Origin: Streptomyces sp. NBC_01294
Lineage (GTDB): Bacteria; Actinomycetota; Actinomycetes; Streptomycetales; Streptomycetaceae
Length of the DNA stretch: 64,000 nt
Assembly (NCBI RefSeq): GCF_035917235.1
Contig: NZ_CP108423.1
Span: 6,601,501 to 6,665,500 of the forward strand
Direction: 5' to 3'
Positions 45,161 to 58,770 of the stretch are shown here, one piece after another (within the stretch, counting starts at the first letter, position 1; the number at the start of each line of letters is the position of its first letter). A model generated the notes under the pieces. It had not been told where the DNA came from and did not search any database. It was given only the letters and a program-made list of their open reading frames with translations. The position numbers and the translations under genes are program-made.

Positions 45161-45604
45161 GTGTCCGGTGTAGAGGTGGCCGGGATCATCGTGGCCGTCT
45201 TCTGGGCCATTCTGATCTCCTTCCTCGCCGTGGCGCTGGTGAGGCTGGCCCAGGTGCTCAAGGCGGCCACCAAGCTGGTGGCCGACGTGACCGATCAGGC
45301 CGTCCCGCTGCTGGCCGACGCCTCCACCACCGTCCGCTCCGCGCGCACCCAGCTCGACCGGGTCGACGCGATCGCGAGCGACGTCCAGGAGGTCACCTCC
45401 AACGCCTCCGCCCTGTCCTCCACCGTGGCCACCGCCTTCGGAGGGCCGCTGGTGAAGGTCGCGGCCTTCGGCTACGGCGTCCGCAAGGCGCTGGGCAAGG
45501 GGGAGGCCGCGGCGCCGAACGGCATGCCGCCGAACACATCCCGACGTAGCGTGATCGTCGGCCGTACGGTGCCGGCGGCCCGGCGCCGGAAGCAGAAGGG
45601 CTGA
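45161..45604 (+). CDS. DUF948 membrane protein
   Basis: 147 residues from the GTG at 45161. One N-terminal membrane helix (about 6-28), then a helical region with LVADVTDQAVPLLADASTTVRSARTQLDRVDAIASDVQEVTSNAS, an amphipathic heptad-like pattern typical of DUF948, and a basic tail (AARRRKQKG). Function unknown. First of a run with the next small protein and alaS, 8-base gap. Confidence 0.88.
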   Translation: MSGVEVAGIIVAVFWAILISFLAVALVRLAQVLKAATKLVADVTDQAVPLLADASTTVRSARTQLDRVDAIASDVQEVTSNASALSSTVATAFGGPLVKVAAFGYGVRKALGKGEAAAPNGMPPNTSRRSVIVGRTVPAARRRKQKG

Positions 45605-45612
45605 GACCGCCG

Positions 45613-45957
45613 ATGTTCCGCCGAGCCTTCTGGTTCACCGCAGGCGCAGCCGCCGGCGTGTGGGCCACCACCAAGGTCAACCGGCAGCTCAAGAAGCTGA
45701 CCCCGGAAAGTCTCGCAGCCCAGGCGGCCGACAAGGCCGTGGAGGCGGGGCACCGCCTCAAGGACTTCGCCCTCGACGTCAAAGCGGGAATGACGCAGCG
45801 CGAGGACGAGCTGAACGATGCACTGGGGCTCCACCAGAACCCCGACCGGCCCGACAACGTCACCGCCCTTCCCGGGCCGCGGCGGCTGCGGGCCATCGAG
45901 AACGACAAGACCACCCAACGACCCAAGTTTTCGTACGACCGGAATGAGGACCACTGA
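45613..45957 (+). CDS. Small DUF6167-type protein
   Basis: 114 residues. Short N-terminal hydrophobic segment (about 5-20), then a charged helix. Conserved in actinobacteria directly before alaS. The TGA at 45955-45957 overlaps the alaS ATG by one base, so it is translationally coupled to alaS. Function unknown. Confidence 0.85.
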   Translation: MFRRAFWFTAGAAAGVWATTKVNRQLKKLTPESLAAQAADKAVEAGHRLKDFALDVKAGMTQREDELNDALGLHQNPDRPDNVTALPGPRRLRAIENDKTTQRPKFSYDRNEDH

Positions 45958-48626
45958 TGGAGTCGGCTGAGATTCGCCGCCGCTGGCTGAGCTTCTTCGA
46001 GGAGCGCGGTCACGCCGTTGTCCCTTCGGCGTCGCTCATCGCGGACGACCCGACTCTGCTGCTGGTCAACGCGGGCATGGTGCCCTTCAAGCCGTACTTC
46101 CTCGGCGAGACCAAGCCCCCGGCCCCCCGGGCCACCAGCGTGCAGAAGTGCGTCCGTACGCCGGACATCGAAGAGGTCGGCAAGACCACCCGCCACGGCA
46201 CGTTCTTCCAGATGTGCGGCAACTTCTCCTTCGGCGACTACTTCAAGGAAGGCGCCATCAAGTACGCCTGGGAGCTGCTCACCAGCTCCGTGGCGGACGG
46301 CGGCTACGGCCTGGAGCCGGAGAAGCTCTGGATCACCGTCTACCTCGACGACGACGAGGCCGAGCAGATCTGGCGCGAGAAGATCGGCGTCCCCGCCGAG
46401 CGCATCCAGCGCCTGGGCAAGAAGGACAACTTCTGGTCCATGGGCGTCCCCGGCCCCTGCGGCCCGTGCTCCGAGATCAACTACGACCGCGGCCCGGAGT
46501 TCGGCGTCGAGGGCGGCCCGGCCGTCAACGACGAGCGCTACGTGGAGATCTGGAACCTGGTCTTCATGCAGTACGAGCGCGGCGCCGGCGACGGGAAGGA
46601 AGACTTCCCGATCCTCGGCGACCTGCCGTCGAAGAACATCGACACCGGCCTCGGCCTCGAACGCCTCGCGATGATCCTGCAGGGCGTGCAGAACATGTAC
46701 GAGACCGACACCCTGCGCGTGGTCATGGACAAGGCCACCGAGCTGACGGGCGTGCAGTACGGCGCCGCCCAGGGCACCGACGTCTCGATGCGCGTGGTCG
46801 CCGACCACATCCGCACCTCCGTCATGCTCATCGGCGACGGCGTCACCCCCGGCAACGAGGGCCGCGGCTACGTGCTGCGCCGCATCATGCGCCGCGCCAT
46901 CCGCAACATGCGCCTCATGGGCGCCACCGGCCCGGTCGTCCAGGACCTGGTCGACGTCGTGATCAACACGATGGGGCAGCAGTACCCGGAGCTCCTCACC
47001 GACCGCAAGCGCATCGAGACCGTCGCGCTCGCCGAGGAGGCCGCCTTCCTCAAGGCCGTCAAGGGCGGCACCAACATCCTCGACACCGCCGTGAGCGAGA
47101 CCAAGGCCGCCGGCGGCACGGTCCTCTCCGGCGACAAGGCGTTCCTGCTCCACGACACCTGGGGCTTCCCGATCGACCTCACCCTGGAGATGGCCGCAGA
47201 GCAGGGCCTCGCCGTGGACGAGCGCGGCTTCCGCCGCCTGATGCAGGAGCAGCGCGACCGCGCCAAGGCCGACGCCAAGGCCAAGAAGACCGGCCACGCG
47301 GACATGTCCGCCTACCGGGAGATCGCCGACGGCTCCGGCGCCACCGAGTTCACCGGCTACGCCACCACCCAGGGCGAGTCCACCATCGTCGGCCTGCTGG
47401 TCAACGGCGTCTCCGCGCCCGCCGCCTCCGAGGGCGACGAGGTCGAGGTCGTCCTCGACCGCACCCCCTTCTACGCCGAGGGCGGCGGCCAGCTCGCCGA
47501 CCAGGGCCGCATCAAGCTCGACACGGGCGCCGTCATCGAGGTCCGCGACGTCCAGCAGCCCGTCCCCGGTGTCTCCGTGCACAAGGGCTCCGTCCAGGTC
47601 GGCGAGGTGACGGTGGGCGCCTCCGCGTACGCCGCCATCGACATCAAGCGCCGCCGGGCCATCGCCCGCGCCCACTCGGCCACCCACCTGACCCACCAGG
47701 CGCTGCGCGACGCCCTCGGCCCGACCGCCGCCCAGGCCGGTTCGGAGAACAGCCCCGGCCGCTTCCGCTTCGACTTCGGTTCGCCGAACGCCGTCCCCGG
47801 CTCGGTCCTCACCGACGTCGAGCAGAAGATCAACGACGTGCTCTCGCGCGAACTCGACGTCACCGCCGAGATCATGAGCATCGACGAGGCCAAGAAGCAG
47901 GGCGCCATCGCCGAGTTCGGCGAGAAGTACGGCGAGCGCGTGCGCGTCGTCACCATCGGCGACTTCTCCAAGGAGCTGTGCGGCGGCACGCACGTCGGCA
48001 ACACCTCCCAGCTGGGCCTGGTGAAGCTGCTCGGCGAGTCCTCCATCGGCTCCGGCGTGCGCCGCGTCGAGGCCCTGGTGGGCGTGGACGCGTACAACTT
48101 CCTCGCCAAGGAGCACACGGTCGTCGCCCAGCTCCAGGAGCTGGTCAAGGGCCGTCCGGAGGAGCTGCCGGAGAAGATCGCCTCCATGCTCGGCAAGCTG
48201 AAGGACGCCGAGAAGGAGATCGAGAAGTTCCGCGCGGAGAAGGTCCTGCAGGCCGCCGCCGGCCTCGCCGCCAACGCCCAGGACATCCACGGCGTCGCCC
48301 TGGTCATCGGCCAGGTGGCGGACGGCATCGGCGCCGACGACCTGCGCAAGCTGGTCCTCGACGTCCGCGTCCGGATCCCCGGCGACCGGCCGACGGTCGT
48401 CGCCCTGTTCACCGTGGCGAACGACCGCCCGCTGACCGTCATCGCGACCAACGAGGCGGCCCGCGAGCGCGGCCTCAAGGCCGGTGACCTGGTCCGTACG
48501 GCTGCCAAGACCCTCGGCGGCGGCGGTGGCGGCAAGCCTGACGTCGCCCAGGGCGGTGGCCAGAACCCGGCCGCCATCCCGGAGGCCATCAGCGCCGTCG
48601 AGCGCCTCGTCGTCGAGACGGCCTGA
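45957..48626 (+). CDS. alaS: Alanyl-tRNA synthetase
   Basis: 889 residues, full length. Catalytic class II domain (starts [14 protein letters not shown]), tRNA-recognition domain, editing domain with the zinc ligands H573 and H577 (HSATH) and C675 and H679 (CGGTH), and the C-terminal DHHA1 domain with the [15 protein letters not shown] glycine motif. Charges tRNA-Ala and clears Ser and Gly mischarges. ruvX begins 2 bases after the stop. Confidence 0.98.
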   Translation: MESAEIRRRWLSFFEERGHAVVPSASLIADDPTLLLVNAGMVPFKPYFLGETKPPAPRATSVQKCVRTPDIEEVGKTTRHGTFFQMCGNFSFGDYFKEGAIKYAWELLTSSVADGGYGLEPEKLWITVYLDDDEAEQIWREKIGVPAERIQRLGKKDNFWSMGVPGPCGPCSEINYDRGPEFGVEGGPAVNDERYVEIWNLVFMQYERGAGDGKEDFPILGDLPSKNIDTGLGLERLAMILQGVQNMYETDTLRVVMDKATELTGVQYGAAQGTDVSMRVVADHIRTSVMLIGDGVTPGNEGRGYVLRRIMRRAIRNMRLMGATGPVVQDLVDVVINTMGQQYPELLTDRKRIETVALAEEAAFLKAVKGGTNILDTAVSETKAAGGTVLSGDKAFLLHDTWGFPIDLTLEMAAEQGLAVDERGFRRLMQEQRDRAKADAKAKKTGHADMSAYREIADGSGATEFTGYATTQGESTIVGLLVNGVSAPAASEGDEVEVVLDRTPFYAEGGGQLADQGRIKLDTGAVIEVRDVQQPVPGVSVHKGSVQVGEVTVGASAYAAIDIKRRRAIARAHSATHLTHQALRDALGPTAAQAGSENSPGRFRFDFGSPNAVPGSVLTDVEQKINDVLSRELDVTAEIMSIDEAKKQGAIAEFGEKYGERVRVVTIGDFSKELCGGTHVGNTSQLGLVKLLGESSIGSGVRRVEALVGVDAYNFLAKEHTVVAQLQELVKGRPEELPEKIASMLGKLKDAEKEIEKFRAEKVLQAAAGLAANAQDIHGVALVIGQVADGIGADDLRKLVLDVRVRIPGDRPTVVALFTVANDRPLTVIATNEAARERGLKAGDLVRTAAKTLGGGGGGKPDVAQGGGQNPAAIPEAISAVERLVVETA

Positions 48627-48628
48627 CG

Positions 48629-49099
48629 ATGACTCTGCGCCGTGGCCGCCGGCTCGCCATCGACGTCGGGGACGCCCGGATCGGGGTCGCCTCGTGCGAC
48701 CCCGACGGGGTGCTCGCCACACCGGTGGAAACCGTTCCGGGCCGGGACATCCCCTTCGCCCACCGGCGGCTGCGGCAGCTCGTCGAGGAGTACGAGCCCC
48801 TCGAAGTCGTGGTCGGCCTCCCCCGCTCGCTCAGCGGGCGGGAGGGGCCGGCCGCGGTCAAGGTGCGCGCCTTCGCGAACGAACTCGCGAAGGGCATCAA
48901 GCCGGTGACGGTCCGTCTGGTGGACGAGCGGATGACCACGGTCACCGCCGCCCAGGGTCTGCGGGCCTCCGGCAGGAACGCGAAGAAGGGCCGGTCGGTC
49001 ATCGACCAGGCGGCCGCTGTGGTCATCCTTCAGAACGCTCTTGAGACCGAACGGGTATCAGGTAATCCGCCCGGCGAGTGCGTCGAAGTGGTTGTCTGA
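48629..49099 (+). CDS. ruvX: RuvX/YqgF RNase H-like nuclease
   Basis: 156 residues. RNase H fold: LAIDVGDARIGVA (D12, D15), VVGLPRSLSGREG, and DERMTTVTA near 105-113 with its acidic residues. Proposed Holliday-junction resolvase and 16S rRNA 5'-end nuclease. In the conserved alaS-ruvX-mltG-aroE order. Confidence 0.94.
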   Translation: MTLRRGRRLAIDVGDARIGVASCDPDGVLATPVETVPGRDIPFAHRRLRQLVEEYEPLEVVVGLPRSLSGREGPAAVKVRAFANELAKGIKPVTVRLVDERMTTVTAAQGLRASGRNAKKGRSVIDQAAAVVILQNALETERVSGNPPGECVEVVV

Positions 49100-49227
49100 T
49101 CGCGATACGGTAACGTTCCGCGCGATGAGACGGCATTCGAACAGCCGTCGCCCACCGTCAATGAGGCGGAACCGGGTGCCACGGACGACGGAGTCCGTGG
49201 CCTCCGTCTCGCGGCTCTAGGGGACCG

Positions 49228-51015
49228 ATGACTGAGTATGGCCGGGGCCGTGGCCCCGAACCGTGGCACCCCGAGGACCCCCTGTACGGGGACCAGGGGT
49301 GGACCGGGCACCAGACCCAGCAGGGCCAGGCGCCCTACGGCGGTGCCCCGCAGCAGGAGTATCCGCAGGAGCCTCAGCACCAGCAGCAGTACCCACAGCA
49401 GTACCAGCAGTACCCGGAGTACGAGCAGCAGCAGTACGAGCAGCAGCAGTATCAGCAGCAGTACCAGCAGCAGCAGTACCCCGACCAGCAGTACGCCGCG
49501 CAGCAGGAGGCCTACGCCCCGCAGCAGCAGGCGTACGCCCCCCAGCAGCAGGCCTATGCCCCGCAGCAGGCGCAGCCCCAGGCGCAGCCCCAGGCCCAGC
49601 CCCAGCAGCCGGTGTACGACAACCAGGGCTGGGACACCGGCCAGGGCCAGTACGTGGCCGCCGTGCAGGCCGACCCCTACATGGGCGCCGACCCGTACGC
49701 GCAGCAGGCCGTCGCCGGCTACCCCGGTGAGGCCCCGGACCTCTACACCACGCCCGAGGCCTACCCTCCGCCGCAGCCTCCGGGCCGGCGCCACCTGGAG
49801 CCGGAACCGGTCGAAGAGGCCGAGGAGGCCGAGGAGGAGGCCGAGAGCGGCTTCTTCGCCGACGACGGCGACGACGACGGTGACGACGGTCGCCGCGGTG
49901 GCCGCGGCGCGAAGGGCGGCAAGCCCAAGAAGCGCAGCGGCATGGCCTGCCTGATCGCCGCCGTGGTCATCATCGGCGTGGTCGGCGGTGGCGGCTACTA
50001 CGGATACAGCTACCTCAAGGCGAGGTTCGGCGCTGCCGAGGACTTCGCGGGCGAGGGCACGGACGAGCTGGTCGACGTGGAGATCCCCAAGGACGCGGGC
50101 CTGGGACAGATGGGCCGGATCCTCAAGGAGGCCGGCGTCGTCGCCAGCGCCCAGGCCTTCGTCGACGCCGCGACCGCCAACCCCAAGGGCAAGCTGATCC
50201 AGCCGGGTCTCTACCCGATGAACAAGAAGATGTCGGCCGCGGCCGCCGTCGCGCTGATGATCGACCCCACCAAGCTGAACGTCATCACCGTCACCGAGGG
50301 CATGCGCAACGTCAAGGTGTACGAGGCGATCGACAAGAAGCTCGGCAAGCCGGACGGGACCACCAAGGACATCGCCCTGCGCGAGGCCAAGAACCTCGGG
50401 CTGCCGGCCTGGGCCGGCAACAACCAGAAGCTCATCGACCCGCTCGAGGGCTTCCTGTACCCGACGCGCTACGACCTCGGCAAGGACAGCACGCCCGAGT
50501 CCCTGCTCAAGCAGATGGTCAAGAACGCCAGCGACAAGTACGCGGAGCTGGGCGTCGAGGGCAAGGCCAAGGAGCTGGGCCTGGAGAACCCGCTCCAGGT
50601 GATCACGGTCGCCAGCCTCGTCAACGCCGAGGGCAAGGACCACGACGACTTCCGGAAGATGTCCGAGGTCGTCTACAACCGCCTGAAGAAGACCAACGAC
50701 GTCACCAACCAGATGCTCGAGTTCGACTCGACGTACAACTACATCAAGGGTCAGAGCGAGATCAACTTCTCCATCAAGGAAGCGCGGGCGTTCAACCACC
50801 CCTACAACACGCACTTCGTCAAGGGACTGCCGCCCGGCCCGATCGGCAACCCCGGAGCCGACGCCCTGACCGCTACGCTCGACCCGGACGACGGCGGTTG
50901 GATGTTCTTCGTGTCGGTCGACGGCAACAAGACGACCTTCACCCAGACCTACGAAGAGCACCAGAAGCTGGCCGCGGAGTTCCAGGAGCGGCAGAAGCAG
51001 AAGAACGGCGGGTAG
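49228..51015 (+). CDS. mltG: Endolytic murein transglycosylase MltG with Gln/Tyr-rich cytosolic tail
   Basis: 595 residues. Residues about 40-131 are an extreme Gln/Tyr/Pro tract (repeats of QQYQQ and AYAPQQQ), followed by an acidic and a basic patch. The single membrane helix is about 239-262, after which lies the YceG/MltG domain with the catalytic E468 (VNAEGK) and SEVVYNRL. It cuts nascent glycan strands outside the membrane; the Gln-rich tract stays in the cytosol. The Q/Y tract is much longer than in Gram-negative MltG, though long N-termini are usual in Streptomyces. aroE starts 6 bases after the stop. Confidence 0.94.
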   Translation: MTEYGRGRGPEPWHPEDPLYGDQGWTGHQTQQGQAPYGGAPQQEYPQEPQHQQQYPQQYQQYPEYEQQQYEQQQYQQQYQQQQYPDQQYAAQQEAYAPQQQAYAPQQQAYAPQQAQPQAQPQAQPQQPVYDNQGWDTGQGQYVAAVQADPYMGADPYAQQAVAGYPGEAPDLYTTPEAYPPPQPPGRRHLEPEPVEEAEEAEEEAESGFFADDGDDDGDDGRRGGRGAKGGKPKKRSGMACLIAAVVIIGVVGGGGYYGYSYLKARFGAAEDFAGEGTDELVDVEIPKDAGLGQMGRILKEAGVVASAQAFVDAATANPKGKLIQPGLYPMNKKMSAAAAVALMIDPTKLNVITVTEGMRNVKVYEAIDKKLGKPDGTTKDIALREAKNLGLPAWAGNNQKLIDPLEGFLYPTRYDLGKDSTPESLLKQMVKNASDKYAELGVEGKAKELGLENPLQVITVASLVNAEGKDHDDFRKMSEVVYNRLKKTNDVTNQMLEFDSTYNYIKGQSEINFSIKEARAFNHPYNTHFVKGLPPGPIGNPGADALTATLDPDDGGWMFFVSVDGNKTTFTQTYEEHQKLAAEFQERQKQKNGG

Positions 51016-51021
51016 CAGGAC

Positions 51022-51852
51022 ATGTCACGGATACGGGCCGCGGTGCTGGGTTCGCCCATCGAGCACTCCCTCTCACCGGTGCTGCACCGTGCCGCCTACC
51101 AGGAGCTCGGCCTCGACGACTGGTCGTACGACCGCTTCGAGATCGACGAGGCCGCGCTCCCGGGGTTCGTCGCCGGCCTCGGCCCCGAGTGGGCCGGGCT
51201 GTCGCTGACCATGCCGCTCAAGCGGGCGATCATCCCGCTGCTCGACGAGATCAGCGACACGGCCGCCTCCGTCGAGGCGGTCAACACGGTCGTGCTCACG
51301 CAGGACGGCCGCCGCCTCGGGGACAACACCGACATCCCGGGCATCGTCGCCGCGCTCCACGAGCGCGGCGTCGAGAAGGTGCCCTCGGCCGCCATCCTCG
51401 GCGCCGGGGCCACCGCCTCCTCGGCGCTCGCCGCGCTCTCGCGGATCTGCACCGGCGAGGTCACGGCGTACGTCCGCTCGCGCGCCCGCGCCGACGAGAT
51501 GCGGCAGTGGGGCGAGCGGCTCGGCGTCAGCGTCCGCACGGCCGACTGGTCCGAGGCGGCCGAGGCACTGGCCGCGCCGCTGGTGATCGCCACCACCCCG
51601 GCCGGAGCCACCGACGCACTGGCCGCTGCCGTACCCGACGCCCCGGGCACCCTCTTCGACGTCCTCTACGACCCGTGGCCGACCGCCCTGGCGGCCGCCT
51701 GGTCGCAGCGGGGCGGGCAGCTCGTCGGCGGCCTCGACCTGCTCGTCCACCAGGCCGTCCTGCAGGTCGAACGGATGACCGGACACACCCCGGGTCCCCT
51801 GGCGGCCATGAGGGCCGCAGGAGAGCTCTCACTGGCCTCGAAGTCCGGCTGA
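51022..51852 (+). CDS. aroE: Shikimate dehydrogenase
   Basis: 276 residues. Shikimate-site SLSPVLH, catalytic K67 (TMPLKR) and D104 (GDNTDIPG), the Rossmann glycine motif GAGATASSAL (about 127-136) and the C-terminal GLDLLVHQAVLQ block. Reduces 3-dehydroshikimate with NADPH. Separated from aroC by a 240-base gap with no gene; I see only a possible TATACC hexamer near 51995. Confidence 0.95.
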   Translation: MSRIRAAVLGSPIEHSLSPVLHRAAYQELGLDDWSYDRFEIDEAALPGFVAGLGPEWAGLSLTMPLKRAIIPLLDEISDTAASVEAVNTVVLTQDGRRLGDNTDIPGIVAALHERGVEKVPSAAILGAGATASSALAALSRICTGEVTAYVRSRARADEMRQWGERLGVSVRTADWSEAAEALAAPLVIATTPAGATDALAAAVPDAPGTLFDVLYDPWPTALAAAWSQRGGQLVGGLDLLVHQAVLQVERMTGHTPGPLAAMRAAGELSLASKSG

Positions 51853-52092
51853 GCGACCGGTACCGGCAAGGCGAGCGACAGGGCTCCGTCCGGCGCGGCC
51901 GCGCCGCGTGACGCCTTCCCCGGGCGGGCCCGCTCGCCCACACGTCACGGCGGTGATCGGTGCCCGGCCGTCCGACAGTTGGACCGGAGGGCGGTATACC
52001 GGTCCGGACATGGGAGGATCTGGGTGAGGCGGGTCCGGGCCGCGCACCCGATCGCGCCTTCGCTGTACCAGGCGCGAGCATGAGGAGCATCG

Positions 52093-55326
<3,234 letters not shown>

Positions 55327-55418
55327 CACTCTGCCTGGCAGTGCTGGTGGACGGTCCGACCCCTGCGGTCATATAACGTTCTCGCATCAGTGGCCGGAAC
55401 GAGACGGAGTGGCAGCGG

Positions 55419-56219
55419 ATGCAGCAAGGAGTGGGGGGCGCGGGCTGGGGACAGCCGGGACCGCACCCGGCGGCGCCGCCGCAGCCGCCGATACCCCCGG
55501 CGCAGGGCTGGCCGGGTTCGCCCCCGCCGCAGTCCCCCCACCAGCCGCAGCACCAGCCGCAGCACCAGCCCCCGCACCAGCCCCCGCCTCCGCAGGTGGC
55601 GCCGCCGGTACCGGAGGCCACCGGGCACATCCCGCTGCCGCCCGCGGTGGCGGGGACCGGTGGGGCCGTCCTCGCCGTGCTGCTGATCGGCCCGGCCGGC
55701 GCCGGGAAGACCACCGTCGCCCGGCACTGGGCGAGCAGCCGGCCGGTGGCTACCGCCCACATCAGCCTGGACGACGTCCGCGAGTGGGTCTGCTCCGGCT
55801 TCGCGGACCCGCAGGCGGGCTGGAACGAGCACTCCGAGGCCCAGTACCGGCTCGCCCGCCGCACCTGCGGTTTCGCCGCCCGCAACTACCTCGCGAACGG
55901 GATCTCCTGCATCCTGGACGACGCCGTCTTCCCCGACCGGCCCGTGGTGGGCCTGGGCGGCTGGAAGCGGCACGTCGGCCCCACGCTGCTGCCGGTGGTG
56001 CTCCTGCCCGGTCTGGAGATCGTCCTGGAGCGGAACGCGGCCCGCTCCGGCAACCGCCGCCTCTCCGACGAGGAGGTCGCGCGGATCCACGGCCGGATGG
56101 CCGGCTGGTACGGCTCCGGCCTGCCGATCATCGACAACTCCCACCTCGACGTCGAGGGCACCGCCCGCGCCCTCGACGAGGTCCTGGCGCGCGCGATGGC
56201 GACACCGCAGAGCTGGTAG
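55419..56219 (+). CDS. P-loop kinase-like ATPase with Pro/Gln-rich N-terminus
   Basis: 266 residues. Residues 1-75 are Pro/Gln/His-rich (PQHQPQHQP units). The ATPase part starts with LLIGPAGAGKTT (Walker A 91-98) and has DDVREW, and LDDAVFPDRPVV with a Walker-B-like Asp pair. It resembles small zeta-toxin/adenylylsulfate-kinase-like P-loop proteins; the substrate is not predictable. Stands alone between aroQ and the peptidase gene. Confidence 0.82.
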   Translation: MQQGVGGAGWGQPGPHPAAPPQPPIPPAQGWPGSPPPQSPHQPQHQPQHQPPHQPPPPQVAPPVPEATGHIPLPPAVAGTGGAVLAVLLIGPAGAGKTTVARHWASSRPVATAHISLDDVREWVCSGFADPQAGWNEHSEAQYRLARRTCGFAARNYLANGISCILDDAVFPDRPVVGLGGWKRHVGPTLLPVVLLPGLEIVLERNAARSGNRRLSDEEVARIHGRMAGWYGSGLPIIDNSHLDVEGTARALDEVLARAMATPQSW

Positions 56220-56381
56220 CCGGGCCCGCGTGGCCGTGCGGCAGCGGCGCCGCGGCGGGGCGCCGCCCCCGACCCCGTACGGTGCGCCGCGCACCCGTGC
56301 CCGGCGACGCGCGCGGCGCGGGCCGCCCGACCGGACGCGCTCGCCGGGCCGGATCCGTCCGGCGCTCGTACGCTCGAAAAC

Positions 56382-57488
56382 ATGTCAGACGTGTACGCCG
56401 CCCGCCGGGGCCTGCTTCGCGACCGATGCGCTGCTGCGGGGAACTCCGCCGCACTGATCACGCGTCCGGCGAACGTCCGCTACCTCACCGGGGCGTCCCC
56501 GCTCGGCGCCGTGCTGCTCGTCGGGCCCAGCGAGGACCTGCTCTTCTGCGCCGGCGTGCCCACCGGCGAGGCCGACGAGGGGCGCCTCGACGAGCGCCTG
56601 AGGGTCTCCGTCCTCGGGGGTCCCGGCGGGGACCCGGCCGTCGCGGCCGCCGACATGGCCGCCTCTGTACGGGCCGACTCGCTCGCCGTCGAGGAACACC
56701 ACCTCACCGTCGGCCGGCACCGGGCCCTGCGCTCCGTGGCGCCCAAGCTGCACCTCGCCGACCTGGGGACCGCCGTGGAGCAGCAGCGCCTCGTCAAGGA
56801 CGAGGAGGAGATCGCCTGCCTGCGGATCGCCGCCGAGATCGCCGACCAGGCCCTGGGCGAGCTGCTGGAGTCGATCCTCGTCGGCCGCACCGAACGGCAC
56901 CTCGCCCTGGAGCTGGAGCGGCGGCTGGTCGACCACGGGGCGGACGGCCCCGCCTTCCCGACCTCCGTGGGCACGGGCCCGCACTCCGGACGCTCCCGGC
57001 ACCGGCCCTCCGACCGCAGGGTGGAGGAGGGCGACTTCCTCTCGGTCTGCATGGGCGCCAACTACCGCGGCTACCGGTGCGAGATCGGCCGCACCTTCGT
57101 GATCGGCACCAGCCCCGCCGACTGGCAGATCGAGCTGTACGACCTGGTCTTCACGGCCCAGCGGGCCGGGCGCGAGGCGCTGGTGCCCGGCGCCGCGTAC
57201 CGGGACGTGGACCACGCGGCACGTTCCGTCCTGGACTCCGCGGGCCACGCGGAAGCCCTCGCTCCGTCGATGGGACACGGCGTCGGCCTCGAAATCGACG
57301 AGGACCCGCAGCTTGCACCTACGGCAATGGGTAAACTGGACGCTTGCGTGCCGGTCACCGTCGAACCGGGGGTTCACCTCCCGGGCCGGGGAGGTGTCCG
57401 GATCGATGACACGCTCGTCGTGCGCCCCGAGGCGGACGGCGGTCCCGAGCTACTCACCATTACGACCAAGGAGCTGCTCGCGCTCTAG
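56382..57488 (+). CDS. M24 aminopeptidase-P-like protein with altered metal ligands
   Basis: 368 residues. Creatinase-type N-terminal domain (1-130) and the M24 pita-bread domain. Aligned to aminopeptidase P by eye, the five metal ligands read C223, E234, H299, E328 and D342 where Asp, Asp, His, Glu and Glu are expected; His299 (GHGVGLEI) and Glu328 (VEPG) are kept. Two-metal peptidase activity is therefore doubtful. It may be a non-catalytic or one-metal relative. Lies just before efp, the usual place of a pepP-like gene. Confidence 0.85.
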   Translation: MSDVYAARRGLLRDRCAAAGNSAALITRPANVRYLTGASPLGAVLLVGPSEDLLFCAGVPTGEADEGRLDERLRVSVLGGPGGDPAVAAADMAASVRADSLAVEEHHLTVGRHRALRSVAPKLHLADLGTAVEQQRLVKDEEEIACLRIAAEIADQALGELLESILVGRTERHLALELERRLVDHGADGPAFPTSVGTGPHSGRSRHRPSDRRVEEGDFLSVCMGANYRGYRCEIGRTFVIGTSPADWQIELYDLVFTAQRAGREALVPGAAYRDVDHAARSVLDSAGHAEALAPSMGHGVGLEIDEDPQLAPTAMGKLDACVPVTVEPGVHLPGRGGVRIDDTLVVRPEADGGPELLTITTKELLAL

Positions 57489-57547
57489 TCCGCTCCGTCG
57501 GACTGTGCGCGCACCCGTGGTCTTCCAGTGCAGGAGATTCCGCAACC

Positions 57548-58114
57548 GTGGCTTCCACGAACGACCTCAAGAACGGCATGGTGCTGAAGCTCGACGGGGG
57601 CCAGCTCTGGTCCGTCGTCGAGTTCCAGCACGTCAAGCCCGGCAAGGGCCCGGCCTTCGTGCGCACCAAGCTGAAGAGCGTGATGTCCGGCAAGGTCGTC
57701 GACAAGACGTTCAACGCCGGCACGAAGGTCGAGACGGCCACCATCGACCGCCGTGACATGCAGTTCTCCTACATGGACGGCGAATACTTCGTCTTCATGG
57801 ACATGTCCACCTTCGACCAGCTGATGGTGGACAAGAAGGCTGTCGGCGACGCCGCCAACTTCCTGATCGAGGGCTTCACCGCCTCCGTCGCCCAGCACGA
57901 GGGCGAGGTGCTCTACGTCGAGCTCCCGGCCGCGGTCGAGCTCAAGATCGAGCACACCGACCCGGGCGTCCAGGGCGACCGCTCCACCGGTGGCACCAAG
58001 CCCGCCACCCTGGAGACCGGCTACGAGATCCAGGTCCCGCTCTTCGTCACCACCGGCGAGACGGTCAAGGTCGACACCCGCACCAGCGACTACCTCGGCC
58101 GGAAGAGCAACTAA
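57548..58114 (+). CDS. efp: Elongation factor P
   Basis: 188 residues from the GTG at 57548. Three beta-barrel domains; the loop that reaches the peptidyl-transferase centre is KPGKGPAF, the palindromic PGKGP version reported for actinobacterial EF-P that works without lysine modification. Relieves stalling at proline runs. nusB starts 3 bases after the stop. Confidence 0.97.
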   Translation: MASTNDLKNGMVLKLDGGQLWSVVEFQHVKPGKGPAFVRTKLKSVMSGKVVDKTFNAGTKVETATIDRRDMQFSYMDGEYFVFMDMSTFDQLMVDKKAVGDAANFLIEGFTASVAQHEGEVLYVELPAAVELKIEHTDPGVQGDRSTGGTKPATLETGYEIQVPLFVTTGETVKVDTRTSDYLGRKSN

Positions 58115-58117
58115 CCC

Positions 58118-58552
58118 GTGGCTGCTCGGAGCAATGCGCGCAAGCGCGCTTTTCAGATCCTTTTCGAGGCCGACCAGCGTGACGTGCCCGTTCGCGAGGT
58201 CCTCGCGGACTGGATCCGCCACGCGCGGTCGGACGACCGGCAGCCGCCGGTCAGCGCCTTCACGATGGATCTCGTCGAGGGGTACGCCGACAAGGTGAAC
58301 CGCATCGACGACCTGATCGTCACCTACGCCGTGGACTGGGAGCTCGACCGCATGCCGGTCGCCGACCGGAACATCGTGCGGCTCGGCGCCTACGAGCTGA
58401 TCTGGGTGGACGACACCCCGGACGCCGTGGCCATCGACGAGGCCGTCCAGCTGGCCAAGGAGTTCTCGACGGACGAGTCGCCCTCGTTCGTGAACGGGCT
58501 GCTGGCCCGCTTCAAGGACCTGAAGCCGAGCCTGCGGCGCAGCGAGAGCTGA
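58118..58552 (+). CDS. nusB: Transcription antitermination factor NusB
   Basis: 144 residues from the GTG at 58118. All-helical NusB fold; AARSNARKRAFQILFEADQR start and the LRLGAYEL-type block (VRLGAYELIWVDDTPDAVAIDEAVQLAKEFSTDESPSFVNGLL) identify it. Binds boxA RNA with NusE for rRNA transcription. Followed directly by a nested hairpin. Confidence 0.96.
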   Translation: MAARSNARKRAFQILFEADQRDVPVREVLADWIRHARSDDRQPPVSAFTMDLVEGYADKVNRIDDLIVTYAVDWELDRMPVADRNIVRLGAYELIWVDDTPDAVAIDEAVQLAKEFSTDESPSFVNGLLARFKDLKPSLRRSES

Positions 58553-58645
58553 CCGCACGGCTCACCACCGGCACCGCCATACGGAAGGGCCCGCAGCGTA
58601 CGCGTTGCGGGCCCTTCCGTATGGGGCGGGTGGTGAGCCGTGCGG
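58553..58645. terminator. Nested double-hairpin terminator after nusB
   Basis: Outer arms CCGCACGGCTCACCACC (58553-58569) and 58629-58645 are perfect 17-bp inverses. Inside them an 18-bp perfect stem (58578-58595 with 58606-58623) closes a 10-base loop. The structure begins at the base after the nusB stop. Confidence 0.9.
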
Positions 58646-58689
58646 GGACTGTCGTGCGGCTCCCGCGGATCCCGCAGGAGCCGCGGAGA

Positions 58690-58740
58690 CGAAAAAACCG
58701 GTGGGCGCCGGACCCCCGCAAGGGCCCGGCGCCCACCGGT
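58690..58740 (-). terminator. bldD intrinsic terminator with T-run
   Basis: Read on the reverse strand, ACCGGTGGGCGCCGG (58740-58726) pairs with 58711-58697 and is followed by TTTTTTC. A hairpin plus T-run is unusually classical for this genome. Confidence 0.88.
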
Positions 58741-58770
58741 AAACGTTTCTGCTGGTCTGGAGCGTGAGAC

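Noticed and set aside
45393..48722. 1109-codon reverse-strand frame opposite alaS
   Set aside because: Antisense shadow; alaS has every family motif.
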